NCBI GenBank assembly: GCA_944412445.1
Contig: CALYBJ010000002.1
Span: 35,820 to 99,819, forward strand
From: an uncultured Clostridia bacterium
GTDB lineage: Bacteria > Bacillota > Clostridia > Oscillospirales > Acutalibacteraceae
Reading direction: 5' to 3'
DNA: 64,000 nucleotides
The stretch's first letter is position 1. Every line of letters begins with the position of its first letter. A model generated the notes under the pieces. That model was given only the letters and a program-made list of their open reading frames with translations. It had not been told where the DNA came from and ran no database searches. Made by a program: the position numbers and the translations under genes. Shown in pieces: positions 26,832 to 36,205 of the stretch.

Positions 26832-28766
26832 ATGGGTTATACAATCGCAGAAAAGCTTATAAAGAGTCATCTTGTAAGCGGAGAAATGAAAAAGGGAACT
26901 GAGATAGGCCTTAAAATTGATCAGACGCTTACTCAGGACGCAACAGGTACAATGGCATACCTTCAGTTTGAGGCAATGGGAATTGACAGAGTAAAAACAG
27001 AGTTATCTGTAGCTTATATTGATCACAACACTCTTCAAAACGGCTTTGAAAATGCCGATGACCACAGATTTATCCAGACGGTTGCGAAAAAAAGAGGAAT
27101 AAGATTTTCAAGACCCGGCAACGGAATTTGTCATCAGGTTCATCTTGAGCGCTTCGGCAAGCCCGGAAAAACATTGCTCGGTTCTGACAGTCATACTCCC
27201 ACAGGCGGAGGCATCGGAATGCTTGCGATGGGAGCAGGCGGTCTTGATGTTGCTGTTGCCATGGGCGGCGGTACATACTACACAACAATGCCTGAAATTG
27301 TTAAAATCAATCTTACAGGTAAGCTTACATCATGGGTTTCCGCTAAGGATGTTATTTTAAAGGTTCTTGAAATACTTACCGTAAAGGGCGGAGTAGGAAA
27401 AATCATTGAGTACGGCGGCGAAGGCGTAAAAACGCTTTCCGTTCCCGAAAGAGCAACAATCACAAATATGGGCGCTGAGCTTGGGGCAACAACTTCTGTT
27501 TTCCCTTCTGATGAAATCACAAAGGCGTTCCTTAAGGCTCAGAACAGGGAAGAGGACTGGACAGAGCTAAAAGCAGATGAGGACGCAGTTTATGACAAGG
27601 TAATCGACATCAATCTTTCTGAGCTTGTTCCCCTTGCTGCAATGCCGCATATGCCTGACAATGTAAAGCCGGTTGATGAAATAGGAAATATCAGCATAGA
27701 TCAGGTTTGTATCGGTTCCTGCACAAACTCATCACTTTACGATATGATGAAGGTCGCATACATTCTCAAGGGCAAGAAAGTAGCACCGAATGTAAGCCTT
27801 TCGATAGCTCCCGGCTCAAAGCAGGTTCTTACGATGCTTGCGGAAAACGGTGCTCTTGCAGATATGATAGACGCCGGTGCCAGAATTCTTGAAAGCGCCT
27901 GCGGTCCCTGTATCGGAATGGGTCAGTCGCCTAATTCAAAGGGAATTTCACTGCGTACATTTAACAGAAACTTTGAGGGACGCTCCGGAACAGCCGATGC
28001 GGGAATATATCTTGTAAGCCCTGAGGTTGCGGCAATTTCAGCTGTAAAAGGAGTTCTGTCTAATCCTGTAAAAGAGCTTGAAGCAATGCCTGAATTTAAG
28101 CTTCCCGAAAAGTTCCTTATAAATGACAATATGATTGAAATACCTGCTTCAAAGGAAGATGCTGACACTGTAAATATTGTGTACGGTCCCAACATCAAGA
28201 GCGTGCCTTTGGGAAAAGCTCTGGAAGAAAGCATTTCAACTCAGGTAATATTAAAAGTCGGCGACAATATTACAACAGATCATATTATGCCTGCCGGAGC
28301 TAAAATTCTTCCTTACAGATCAAACATTCCCCACTTGTCGCAGTTTTGCTTCAAGCAGTGTGATGAAAACTTCTCGGAAAACTGCAAAAAAATGGGCGGC
28401 GGAATCATTGTGGGCGGACAGAACTACGGTCAGGGCTCATCAAGAGAGCACGCAGCGCTTGTACCGCTTTACCTTGGAGTAAAAGCAGTTGTTGCTAAAT
28501 CCTTTGCGAGAATACACAAGGGTAATCTTATCAATTCAGGAATTATACCCCTTACCTTTATTAATCCCGACGATTATGGCAAGATTGATAAGTATGATAA
28601 AGTAATTCTTAAAAATATCAAATCCTCAATTCTTAATGATGAAGATATTACTCTTGTTAACGAAACAAAGGGTGAAGAGTATAAGCTTGCAGGCGGCTTT
28701 ACGGAAAGACAGAAAAATATGCTTATTTTCGGCGGTCTGCTCAATTACACAGGCTCACAGAAATAA
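26832..28766 (+). CDS. acnA: Aconitate hydratase
   Basis: A 644-residue [4Fe-4S] aconitase interconverting citrate and isocitrate through cis-aconitate. The cluster ligands are C297 (GSCTNSS), C357 and C360 (SACGPCIGMG). The C-terminal swivel domain contains GQNYGQGSSREHAALVP. The length puts it in the short bacterial/mitochondrial-like clade rather than the 890-residue IRP-like form. The ribosome binding site is GGAGGAAAAT. The isocitrate dehydrogenase gene follows, so the pair makes 2-oxoglutarate for glutamate; no citrate synthase is in the window. Confidence 0.95.
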   Translation: MGYTIAEKLIKSHLVSGEMKKGTEIGLKIDQTLTQDATGTMAYLQFEAMGIDRVKTELSVAYIDHNTLQNGFENADDHRFIQTVAKKRGIRFSRPGNGICHQVHLERFGKPGKTLLGSDSHTPTGGGIGMLAMGAGGLDVAVAMGGGTYYTTMPEIVKINLTGKLTSWVSAKDVILKVLEILTVKGGVGKIIEYGGEGVKTLSVPERATITNMGAELGATTSVFPSDEITKAFLKAQNREEDWTELKADEDAVYDKVIDINLSELVPLAAMPHMPDNVKPVDEIGNISIDQVCIGSCTNSSLYDMMKVAYILKGKKVAPNVSLSIAPGSKQVLTMLAENGALADMIDAGARILESACGPCIGMGQSPNSKGISLRTFNRNFEGRSGTADAGIYLVSPEVAAISAVKGVLSNPVKELEAMPEFKLPEKFLINDNMIEIPASKEDADTVNIVYGPNIKSVPLGKALEESISTQVILKVGDNITTDHIMPAGAKILPYRSNIPHLSQFCFKQCDENFSENCKKMGGGIIVGGQNYGQGSSREHAALVPLYLGVKAVVAKSFARIHKGNLINSGIIPLTFINPDDYGKIDKYDKVILKNIKSSILNDEDITLVNETKGEEYKLAGGFTERQKNMLIFGGLLNYTGSQK

Positions 28767-28798
28767 TAAATTATAAATTAACGAATAGGATGAAAAAA

Positions 28799-29962
28799 AT
28801 GACTGAAGAAAATATAAAATCAGCAGTTTCAAAATTTGAGGCTCTTATCAGAGAGCAGTCAGAAAGAAACGAAAAAATAAAATCGGTTAAGGATTTTGTT
28901 GATTATGAAAAGCTTGACCATATTGTAATAGGCGTATGCGGCGGCGACGGCATCGGCCCTACAATAACACATGAATCTGCAACTGTTCTCAAATATCTTT
29001 TGAAGGATGATGTTGAATCCGGCAAAATTATATTTAAGGATATTGACGGCCTTACAATTGAGAACAGAGTTAAAGCAATGAAGGCAATTCCCGATGATGT
29101 TTTGGAAGAGCTTAAAAAGTGCGATGTTATTTTAAAAGGGCCTACAACAACACCTCAGCAGGGAGACGGTCTTCCCAATATTGAAAGCGCAAATGTTGCA
29201 ATGAGAAAAGCTCTTGACCTTTTTGCGAATGTTCGCCCTGTAAAGGTTCCTTCCGAGGGGATTGACTGGACATTTTTCCGTGAGAATACAGAAGGCGCTT
29301 ATGCCGTAGGCTCCAAGGGCATAAATATTGATGACGAGCTTGCTATAGATTTTGTTGTTACTACGACCGAGGGAACGGAAAGAATTGCCCGCCTTGCTTA
29401 TGATTTTGCAAGAAGAAACAAAAAGGACAGAGTTTCAATAATTCAGAAGGCCAATGTTATTAAGACAACAGACGGAAAATTCTTAAATATCTGTAAGGCG
29501 ATAGGAAAAGAATATCCTGATATAACTACTGACGAATGGTATATCGACATAACGACTGCTAAGCTTATTGACCGTAAGCGCCGCACTGATTTCAAGGTTT
29601 TTGTTCTTCCGAATCTTTACGGCGATATTATTACTGATGAAGCGGCTGAATTTCAGGGCGGCGTAGGAACCGCAGGCTCGGCAAATATCGGAAAGAAATA
29701 CGCAATGTTTGAAGCCATACACGGTTCTGCTCCCAGAATGGTAAAAGAGGGAAGAGCGCAGTATGCTGATCCCTGCTCAATGCTCAGAGCGGCGGCAATG
29801 CTCCTTTCACATATCGGCAAGCAGGAGGAATCCGAAAAGCTCGAACAAGCGCTGGATATTTGTATGTTCAAAGAGAAGAAAATGCAGATTACAGGCAGAA
29901 GTGACGGATGCACGTGCCGTGAGTTTGGTCAGTATGTAATGGACACACTGGCGGCTCTTTAA
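28799..29962 (+). CDS. icd: Isocitrate dehydrogenase (isocitrate/isopropylmalate dehydrogenase family)
   Basis: A 387-residue decarboxylating dehydrogenase converting isocitrate to 2-oxoglutarate. The family start is GVCGGDGIGPTITHES; the substrate loop is NIESANVAMRKALDLFANVRPVK; the segment FRENTEGAYAVGSKG precedes the catalytic tyrosine region; and the metal-binding acidic cluster is LYGDIITDEAAEFQGG. NAD or NADP preference was not decided. The ATG at 28799 is taken because AGGAT lies 8 bases upstream; an ATG at 28790 overlaps that site. Directly downstream of aconitase and just before rex. Confidence 0.92.
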   Translation: MTEENIKSAVSKFEALIREQSERNEKIKSVKDFVDYEKLDHIVIGVCGGDGIGPTITHESATVLKYLLKDDVESGKIIFKDIDGLTIENRVKAMKAIPDDVLEELKKCDVILKGPTTTPQQGDGLPNIESANVAMRKALDLFANVRPVKVPSEGIDWTFFRENTEGAYAVGSKGINIDDELAIDFVVTTTEGTERIARLAYDFARRNKKDRVSIIQKANVIKTTDGKFLNICKAIGKEYPDITTDEWYIDITTAKLIDRKRRTDFKVFVLPNLYGDIITDEAAEFQGGVGTAGSANIGKKYAMFEAIHGSAPRMVKEGRAQYADPCSMLRAAAMLLSHIGKQEESEKLEQALDICMFKEKKMQITGRSDGCTCREFGQYVMDTLAAL

Positions 29963-29990
29963 AAAGTCCTTTCGAAAGGAGTCTGATTGT

Positions 29991-30638
29991 ATGAAAGACG
30001 AGAATAATATTTCTAAATCCGTAATAGGCAGGCTTCCCAGATATTATAGATTTCTCGGTATGCTGCTTGAGGAGGGCTATGAAAGAATATCTTCAAGCGA
30101 GCTTTCCAAAAGAATGGGGCTTACCGCTTCACAAATCCGTCAGGATTTTAACCATTTCGGAGGCTTCGGTCAGCAGGGCTACGGTTATAATGTGGCACAG
30201 CTCAGGCAAAATATAGGAAAAATCATAGGTATTGACAATTACTATAAAATAATTCTTGTCGGAGCCGGAAATTTAGGACGCGCTATTGCCCAGCATCTGA
30301 ATTTTCAGAAAAAGGGGTTCCGTCTTGTTGGAATCTTTGACTCCGACGAGCGTCTTACCGGACTGGATATAAACAACCTCGCAGTAAGATCTTTTGACGA
30401 TATAAGCTCTTTCTGCAAAAATATAAAGCCTGACGCAGCAATACTCTGTATACCCGAAAGGGCAGGAAAAAGCGTAACAGAAAAGCTTGTGAGCTGCGGC
30501 ATTACTTCATTTTGGAATTTCAGTCACTACAACATTACTGACGATTTTCCCGACACCATAGTTGAAAATGTTCATCTCAACGACAGTCTTATGACTTTGT
30601 GCTACAACATTACCAACAGTGCGGAGGCAAAGAAGTGA
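29991..30638 (+). CDS. rex: Redox-sensing transcriptional repressor Rex
   Basis: A 215-residue Rex protein. The N-terminal winged helix (RLPRYYRFLGMLLEEGYERISSSELSKRMGLTASQIRQDFNHFG) binds operators, and the C-terminal Rossmann domain has the NAD(H) loop VGAGNLGRAIA. Rex releases DNA when NADH rises, switching on NAD-regenerating pathways. Its place behind acn-icd fits a redox-controlled unit, and the palindrome in the acn promoter is a possible autoregulatory site. The ribosome binding site is AAAGGAG. Length and motifs are normal. Confidence 0.96.
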   Translation: MKDENNISKSVIGRLPRYYRFLGMLLEEGYERISSSELSKRMGLTASQIRQDFNHFGGFGQQGYGYNVAQLRQNIGKIIGIDNYYKIILVGAGNLGRAIAQHLNFQKKGFRLVGIFDSDERLTGLDINNLAVRSFDDISSFCKNIKPDAAILCIPERAGKSVTEKLVSCGITSFWNFSHYNITDDFPDTIVENVHLNDSLMTLCYNITNSAEAKK

Positions 30639-31306
30639 AGCGAATACTCAATGTTGATGTGATTGATATTGTTCCGTTTTCAAAAGGACTTATATTTGTA
30701 AGAAAAGAAGCTATGCCCAACGGAACGAATAAAGTGTCATTTTTCAGCTATGACGCAGCGTCCGGAGAAGTTACGACTGTAACAAAAAGCGTATATCTTC
30801 TTAATAAATTCGGAATGGCCTATGAACAGCTTTCATCGAGGCTCGGTGATTTTATTACTTGCGATACGGCAAAGCTTCCGAATCATCATACGATTGTAAT
30901 TTATCCTACAGGTGAAATGGGTCATTTCGATGAAAACGGAAGAATTATAGAAACAGGGGATTTATATTATAATAATGCTCCTGCGCGTGACGCCGCATTT
31001 GACGGCAGCTGTATCTGGAGCGTTGTTCCCCAGCGAAATGCCGTAATAAGGTATTCTCTGGCGTCACACAAAATTATTATGAGAATAGGCGGCGATGACA
31101 ATACGGCATTCAATGTCCCTATTTCCGCAACATATTATCCTGACGGCTTATATGTCTGCAATCAGGCTTCATGCGAAATAAGACACATTGATGTCGACAC
31201 GCTTAATGTTACCGATTACCTTGAATTCGATGAACCTGTTAATAAATATTTCAGATTCAGGGAAAAAGAAATCGCAGTACTTGCTTCAGGCATTTACGAG
31301 CTTTAA
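30635..31306 (+). CDS. Unknown protein translationally coupled to rex
   Basis: A 223-residue cytoplasmic protein of no recognised family. The start is GTG at 30635, overlapping the rex stop (GTGA), with GGAGG 8 bases upstream inside rex; the ATG at 30599 is internal to rex and lacks a site. The sequence is rich in short beta-strand repeats, each a few hydrophobic residues followed by a polar turn (LIFVRKEAM..., CIWSVVPQRNAVIRYS, GLYVCNQASCEIRHIDVDT), giving the look of a small beta-propeller. No membrane segment or catalytic motif was seen. The tight coupling to rex suggests a related role, but that is inference. Confidence 0.72.
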   Translation: MKRILNVDVIDIVPFSKGLIFVRKEAMPNGTNKVSFFSYDAASGEVTTVTKSVYLLNKFGMAYEQLSSRLGDFITCDTAKLPNHHTIVIYPTGEMGHFDENGRIIETGDLYYNNAPARDAAFDGSCIWSVVPQRNAVIRYSLASHKIIMRIGGDDNTAFNVPISATYYPDGLYVCNQASCEIRHIDVDTLNVTDYLEFDEPVNKYFRFREKEIAVLASGIYEL

Positions 31307-31313
31307 TATTTAC

Positions 31314-31346
31314 AAAAAAACCACAGCTTTTTGCTGCGGTTTTTTT
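31314..31346. terminator. Bidirectional terminator between the rex unit and rnhA
   Basis: Seven A, CCACAGC (31321-31327), five-base loop, GCTGCGG (31333-31339), seven T. One mismatch in the stem. It can end transcription from both sides, serving the rex unit (plus) and rnhA (minus). Confidence 0.85.
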
Positions 31347-31791
31347 ATGTCAATTCTGAATATTTTTTTGTTTCTTCAACGGCGGTTTTATCGCATCTTT
31401 CGTTTTCAGGATGTCCGGCGTGACCTTTTATCCATTGAAATTCTACTTTGTGGATTTTTAGAAGCGGCAGAAGCTCTTCCCATAATTCTACATTAAGAGC
31501 AGGCTTTCCGTCGCTCTTTTTCCAGCCCTTTTTCTGCCATGCAAAAACCCATCCTTTAAGAACAGCATCACAGACATATTTTGAGTCGGAAACAACAGTT
31601 ACATCACAGCTCCTTTTTAAAGCCTTTAATCCGTTTATAACGGCTGTAAGCTCCATTTGGTTATTTGTCGTATGTTTGCTTCCGCCGGAAATCAGTTTTT
31701 CATAGTCGCCGCTCTTTAAAATGGCACACCAGCCTCCGGGACCGGGATTGCCGGAACAGGCGCCGTCTGTATAAATTGTTACCTTTGTCAT
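31345..31791 (-). CDS. rnhA: Ribonuclease HI
   Basis: A 148-residue RNase HI that cuts the RNA strand of RNA-DNA hybrids. All catalytic residues are present: D9 in YTDGACSGNPGPGG, E47, D69, H124 and D134, matching E. coli D10, E48, D70, H124 and D134. The basic handle region (about 80-95, GWVFAWQKKGWKKSDG) is also there. It is transcribed alone from the promoter at 31822-31850. Confidence 0.96.
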   Translation of the reverse strand: MTKVTIYTDGACSGNPGPGGWCAILKSGDYEKLISGGSKHTTNNQMELTAVINGLKALKRSCDVTVVSDSKYVCDAVLKGWVFAWQKKGWKKSDGKPALNVELWEELLPLLKIHKVEFQWIKGHAGHPENERCDKTAVEETKKYSELT

Positions 31792-31821
31792 AATATTTTC
31801 ACCGATTAAAAATTTTATTTA

Positions 31822-31850
31822 ATTATATCATAACGCTTACACAAATGCAA
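31822..31850 (-). promoter_or_regulatory. Promoter of rnhA
   Basis: On the minus strand TTGCAT (31845-31850), 17 bases, TATAAT (31822-31827) with TGA before it (extended -10). Confidence 0.65.
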
Positions 31851-31922
31851 ACAAACTGATGTTTAATTTTATCCTTGCTGTAAATAATATGATTGTAATT
31901 TTTACAGTTGGGAGATTAATAA

Positions 31923-34232
31923 ATGAAAGCAGTAATAATGGCAGGCGGAGAGGGAACAAGACTAAGACCTTTGACCTGCACAACGCCGAAGCCTATGATT
32001 AAAATATTGGGGAAACCGGTTTTGGGATATGTAATAGATTTACTCATAAAAAACGGTTTTGATGAAATAGCGGTAACTGTCAGATACAGAGCTGAGGATA
32101 TTGAGAATTATATAGAAGGCTTGAGTTTTGATAATGTAAGTATCTATTGCGTGGAAGAAGAAAAAGTGCTCGGTACTGCGGGAAGCGTAAAGTTTGCTGC
32201 GAAAAATTGGTGCGAACCGTTTCTTGTTATAAGCGGTGACTGTATGTGCGATACGGAATTGTCAAAAATAATGCTGTACCATAAAAGCATCATGGCGGAT
32301 GTTACAATAGCCTGCGTTGAAGTAAGTGATCCGAGCGAGTACGGCACGCTCAGTTTAACTAAAAACGGAGAAATTGAAAGCTTCTGTGAAAAGCCCGATT
32401 GGTCTCATGCTGTTTCATCACTTGCAAACACAGGCATTTATATTTTAAATTCGTCCGTTCTTGATATGATACCCGAGGAAAAATTTTATGATTTTGCGTC
32501 AAATCTTTTCCCTGATATGATGAAAAAAAATAAAAGGCTGTTCGGTTATCATGCTGAGGGCTACTGGTGCGATATCGGCAATCTTGAAAGCTACAGGAAA
32601 TGCTCCGGAGAGATATTAGATGATGAAGTAAAACATCAATGCGAATATACCGGAGTTCTTTTGCCCTTCGGCAGTCCAAAAGGAGATTTTTCTGTTATAC
32701 CGCCTGTTTATATAGGAAAAAACGTTTCAATCGGCCGTAATTCAGTTATAGGTCCATACACGGTGATTGAGGATAACGTTACGATTGCAGAAAATACACG
32801 GGTAAAAAAATCAATTATCGACAGCAACACGGTAATAGGGAGCAGCTGTGATATTATAGGCGCAATAACAGGAAACCACTGTCTTATAAAAAGCAACTCA
32901 ATCTGCCTGGAAGGCTCCTGTATCGGTTCAGGAAGCATTGTTGAAAGCGGCTCGACAATATCCAACAACACTTTGGTCTGGCCTGAAAAACGGATTCCGT
33001 ATCGTTCTGTAATAAGGGATAATCTTAGAGAAGGTAACAGCGATGCAGAGCTTTTCAGTGAAGAATATATTTCGGGAACTACTTTTGCGGAAATTACCTG
33101 TGAAAAATGCTGTAAACTCGGTTCAGCCCTTGGAAGCTCATCATGCGGCGGAAAAGTCGGTATAGGATATGACAGCAATAACGCTTCAAAAGCTCTTGCA
33201 ATGGCTGTTCTGTCAGGGCTTATTTCAACCGGCAGTACGATTTCTGACTTCGGGGAATGTTTTGAGAGCCAGATGGGTTTTTATATATCCTTTCGCAAAC
33301 TTGACAGCGGAATATATATAAGCGCAAATCCTTACAAAAGTACAATACGAATATTCGGTGAAAACGGACTTTCTCTTTACAGAAACCAGGAAAGAGAAAT
33401 TGAAAGCATATATAAGCGCGGTGATTTCAGGAGATGCTGCGGAAGTGAGTGCAGCAATGTCAGCGACATGAGTCACATTTCCGACATATATATAAGCAAT
33501 CTTATTGCAGGAACCGGCAGCAGCGGAAGTGAATCATGCGCAAGCGTTAATTCTCCCAACAGTTTAATTCAGTATACAGCAGAGAGGTGCTTTTATTATT
33601 TTAACTGTATAAAAAAGCCATACCCGAATTTTACTGTTGAGTATTCCGGAAAAGCAGTTTCGGCATCAGATGAGAACAGGAATTTTATTTCACACGAAAA
33701 GCTGCTGTATATCTGCGGAGAATATGAATTAAGAAAAGGCAACGATATTTTTGTTGGCTTTGACGCTCCCTATATTCTTGATAACAGGGCGAAAAAATAT
33801 AACAGAAAAATTTACAGAGCAGGAAAATCAAAAATGACAAAATACGAGTCCGGGGCAGAATACTGCTTAAGAAATTCGCTGTGGGCTTTTGACGGTCTTG
33901 CATTGGCATTTAAAACACTTTCGGTAATGAACAGCCAAAAAAAGACCCTTGAAGAGCTTGCAAAAAGCATACCCGAATTTTATACTGTAAAGAAAACGGT
34001 TGCGGCAAATATCTCTCCCTTTAAGCTTGCATCAGCCCTGGGGATAAAGACCGGCGCGCAAAGCTTAGGACTTACGAAGGGGACAGAAAACGGGCATCTT
34101 ACACTGTCAAGAACTTTCGGCGGAAGACTGATAAGAATAATCGCCGAATCGGAAAGTCTTGAAGCTGCCCGTGAGCTATGTGCCGATGCGGAAAACAAAA
34201 TCAAGGATGATGCTATTGACATAAAGAGCTAA
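31923..34232 (+). CDS. Fusion of a sugar-1-phosphate nucleotidyltransferase with a degenerate phosphomannomutase-like domain
   Basis: A 769-residue protein. Residues 1-230 are a GT-A type nucleotidyltransferase with the signature MAGGEGTRLRPLT and the acidic GDCMCD, as in mannose-1-phosphate guanylyltransferases. Residues about 255-345 are left-handed beta-helix hexapeptides. The rest resembles phosphohexomutases but is altered: where mutases carry TASHNP with the phosphoserine, this protein reads ISANP (467-470), with the serine-histidine pair lost, and no DGDxDR metal loop is visible. The first domain should make an NDP-sugar for cell-surface polysaccharide; the second is probably structural or regulatory. 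RNase J follows after about 110 bases. The specific sugar and nucleotide are not determined. Confidence 0.85.
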   Translation: MKAVIMAGGEGTRLRPLTCTTPKPMIKILGKPVLGYVIDLLIKNGFDEIAVTVRYRAEDIENYIEGLSFDNVSIYCVEEEKVLGTAGSVKFAAKNWCEPFLVISGDCMCDTELSKIMLYHKSIMADVTIACVEVSDPSEYGTLSLTKNGEIESFCEKPDWSHAVSSLANTGIYILNSSVLDMIPEEKFYDFASNLFPDMMKKNKRLFGYHAEGYWCDIGNLESYRKCSGEILDDEVKHQCEYTGVLLPFGSPKGDFSVIPPVYIGKNVSIGRNSVIGPYTVIEDNVTIAENTRVKKSIIDSNTVIGSSCDIIGAITGNHCLIKSNSICLEGSCIGSGSIVESGSTISNNTLVWPEKRIPYRSVIRDNLREGNSDAELFSEEYISGTTFAEITCEKCCKLGSALGSSSCGGKVGIGYDSNNASKALAMAVLSGLISTGSTISDFGECFESQMGFYISFRKLDSGIYISANPYKSTIRIFGENGLSLYRNQEREIESIYKRGDFRRCCGSECSNVSDMSHISDIYISNLIAGTGSSGSESCASVNSPNSLIQYTAERCFYYFNCIKKPYPNFTVEYSGKAVSASDENRNFISHEKLLYICGEYELRKGNDIFVGFDAPYILDNRAKKYNRKIYRAGKSKMTKYESGAEYCLRNSLWAFDGLALAFKTLSVMNSQKKTLEELAKSIPEFYTVKKTVAANISPFKLASALGIKTGAQSLGLTKGTENGHLTLSRTFGGRLIRIIAESESLEAARELCADAENKIKDDAIDIKS

Positions 34233-34343
34233 TAATAGTAAAATAAAAATAATATTGTATGTATAAATGCGTTGTTATTAAATGAACTTTAAGCCCGGAG
34301 GGGCTTTACATATAAAACATAATTTAAGAAAAAGGAGCTTTAA

Positions 34344-36176
34344 ATGAATAACCAAAAACAAAATAAGGACGGCGGAGGAGTAAAAAGGTACGGAAAATTT
34401 CAAAAATTACAAAAAGCATCCGTGCAAAAGTCTTCAGGAACACAGAGAGTCATGCAAAAAAAATCTCCGTCAAAGCAGTCAAAAAGGAATGTTCATAACA
34501 ATAAGGCTGTGAATTTTTCATCTCCCGTAAAAATAATATTTTTGGGGGGAATTAATGAAGTCGGCAAAAATTTAACGGCAATTGAATATAATAATGAAAT
34601 GATAATTATAGACTGCGGCTTATCTTTTCCTGACGCAACAATGCTTGGTGTTGACCTTGTAATTCCGGATTTCACATTTATTGAAAAGCACGCAGATAAA
34701 ATCAAAGGAATCTTCATAACACACGGACATGAGGATCATATAGGCGGATTAACATATCTTTTAAAGGTAATAAATGTACCGGTGTATTCAACCAAACTTA
34801 CACTGGGTCTTATTGAGTGTAAGCTCAGAGAGGCAAAAATGATTTCAAAGGTTAAGCTTAACGCCATAAAGCCCAAGGATAAAGTTAAATTAGGCGGCTT
34901 TGAAATTGAAGCGATTCATGTTAATCATTCAATACCGGACGCTCTTGCTTTTGCGGTTAAGTGCAAAGAGGGAATAATTCTTCATACCGGTGATTTTAAA
35001 ATTGACAGCACGCCGATTGACGGCGATATGATGGATCTTGCAAGACTGGGACAGCTGGGAAACGAAGGCGTATTATGTTTGATGTCCGATTCTACAAACG
35101 CTGAAAGAGCGGGATATACTCCCAGTGAAAGAAAGGTCGGCGAGTCCTTTGAAAATCTTTTCAGAAAAGCAGGCTCCAGAAGACTTATAGTGGCTACTTT
35201 CGCGTCAAATATTCACAGAGTACAGCAAATAATTAATGTTGCGGCAGCCCTGGGAAGAAAAGTTGCGCTTTCGGGCAGAAGCCTTGAGAATGTTGTTTCC
35301 ATCAGCAAGGAACTGGGTTATCTTAATGTGCCGGACGGAATAATTATCGGAATTGACGCTATAAAGCAGTATGCAGATGACGAGCTTGTGTTGATTACTA
35401 CGGGAAGCCAGGGAGAGCCGATGTCTGCTCTTACGAGAATGGCAAGATCGGATCACAGAAAGGTTTCAATAGGTCCCAATGACTATGTAATTATCTCGGC
35501 GACGCCTATACCGGGCAATGAAAAAACAGTCGCAAATGTTGTAAACGAGCTGATGAAGCTGGGCGCATACGTTGTTTATGAGAAAATGTATGATGTTCAT
35601 GTTTCCGGTCATGCCTGCCAGGAGGAGCAGAAGCTTGTTCTGGGACTTGTAAAGCCAAAATATTTTATACCTGTTCACGGCGAGCAAAAGCATTTAAGAA
35701 AGCACGCTTTAATGGGAGAGGCAATGGGCGTAGCTTCCGATCATATAATCATGGTTTCCAACGGCACAGAAGTAACTTTTCATTCTGCCGAAAGATATAC
35801 CTGTGAGGAGGTTCCTTCGGGAAATGTTTATGTTGACGGCTACGGCGTAGGGGATGTAGGAAGCGTGGTGCTCAGAGAGAGAAAGCTGCTGTCGGAAGAC
35901 GGTGTTATTGTTGTTGCAGCCGTTATTGATGCGTCTACCGGGTACAATCTGTCAGAGCCTGAGATTTATTCAAGAGGTTTTGTGTATATAAAAGAATCAT
36001 CCGAATTATTCAGTGAAGCAAAGGAATGTGTCATAAGAATACTTGACAGATATGCAGACTCAAAAAGGCGTGACATCAATTCGTTAAAGGGAAAAATTAA
36101 GGACGAAATGCTTAAATTCATGTATGAAAAAACAAAGCGAAGTCCTGTTGTTATCCCTGTTATACAGGAAATTTAG
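34344..36176 (+). CDS. rnj: Ribonuclease J
   Basis: A 610-residue metallo-beta-lactamase/beta-CASP ribonuclease with endo- and 5'-exonuclease activity in mRNA decay and rRNA maturation. The zinc motif is H127-G-H129-E-D131-H132. Later family blocks include LMSDSTNAERAGYTPSE, TTGSQGEP and VHVSGHACQEEQ. The first 55 residues form a long lysine- and glutamine-rich, disordered extension not found in short RNase J proteins, perhaps for RNA or ribosome contact. A small AAGCCC/GGGCTT hairpin lies in the leader near 34293. The ribosome binding site is AAAAGGAG. Confidence 0.95.
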   Translation: MNNQKQNKDGGGVKRYGKFQKLQKASVQKSSGTQRVMQKKSPSKQSKRNVHNNKAVNFSSPVKIIFLGGINEVGKNLTAIEYNNEMIIIDCGLSFPDATMLGVDLVIPDFTFIEKHADKIKGIFITHGHEDHIGGLTYLLKVINVPVYSTKLTLGLIECKLREAKMISKVKLNAIKPKDKVKLGGFEIEAIHVNHSIPDALAFAVKCKEGIILHTGDFKIDSTPIDGDMMDLARLGQLGNEGVLCLMSDSTNAERAGYTPSERKVGESFENLFRKAGSRRLIVATFASNIHRVQQIINVAAALGRKVALSGRSLENVVSISKELGYLNVPDGIIIGIDAIKQYADDELVLITTGSQGEPMSALTRMARSDHRKVSIGPNDYVIISATPIPGNEKTVANVVNELMKLGAYVVYEKMYDVHVSGHACQEEQKLVLGLVKPKYFIPVHGEQKHLRKHALMGEAMGVASDHIIMVSNGTEVTFHSAERYTCEEVPSGNVYVDGYGVGDVGSVVLRERKLLSEDGVIVVAAVIDASTGYNLSEPEIYSRGFVYIKESSELFSEAKECVIRILDRYADSKRRDINSLKGKIKDEMLKFMYEKTKRSPVVIPVIQEI

Positions 36177-36205
36177 TTGTTATAGCAGTTCTCGGAGGGT
36201 GTGAA

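Noticed and set aside
34280..34320. AAGCCC/GGGCTT hairpin before rnj as a terminator.
   Set aside because: The stem is six base pairs and is followed by ACATATAAAACA, without a T run.
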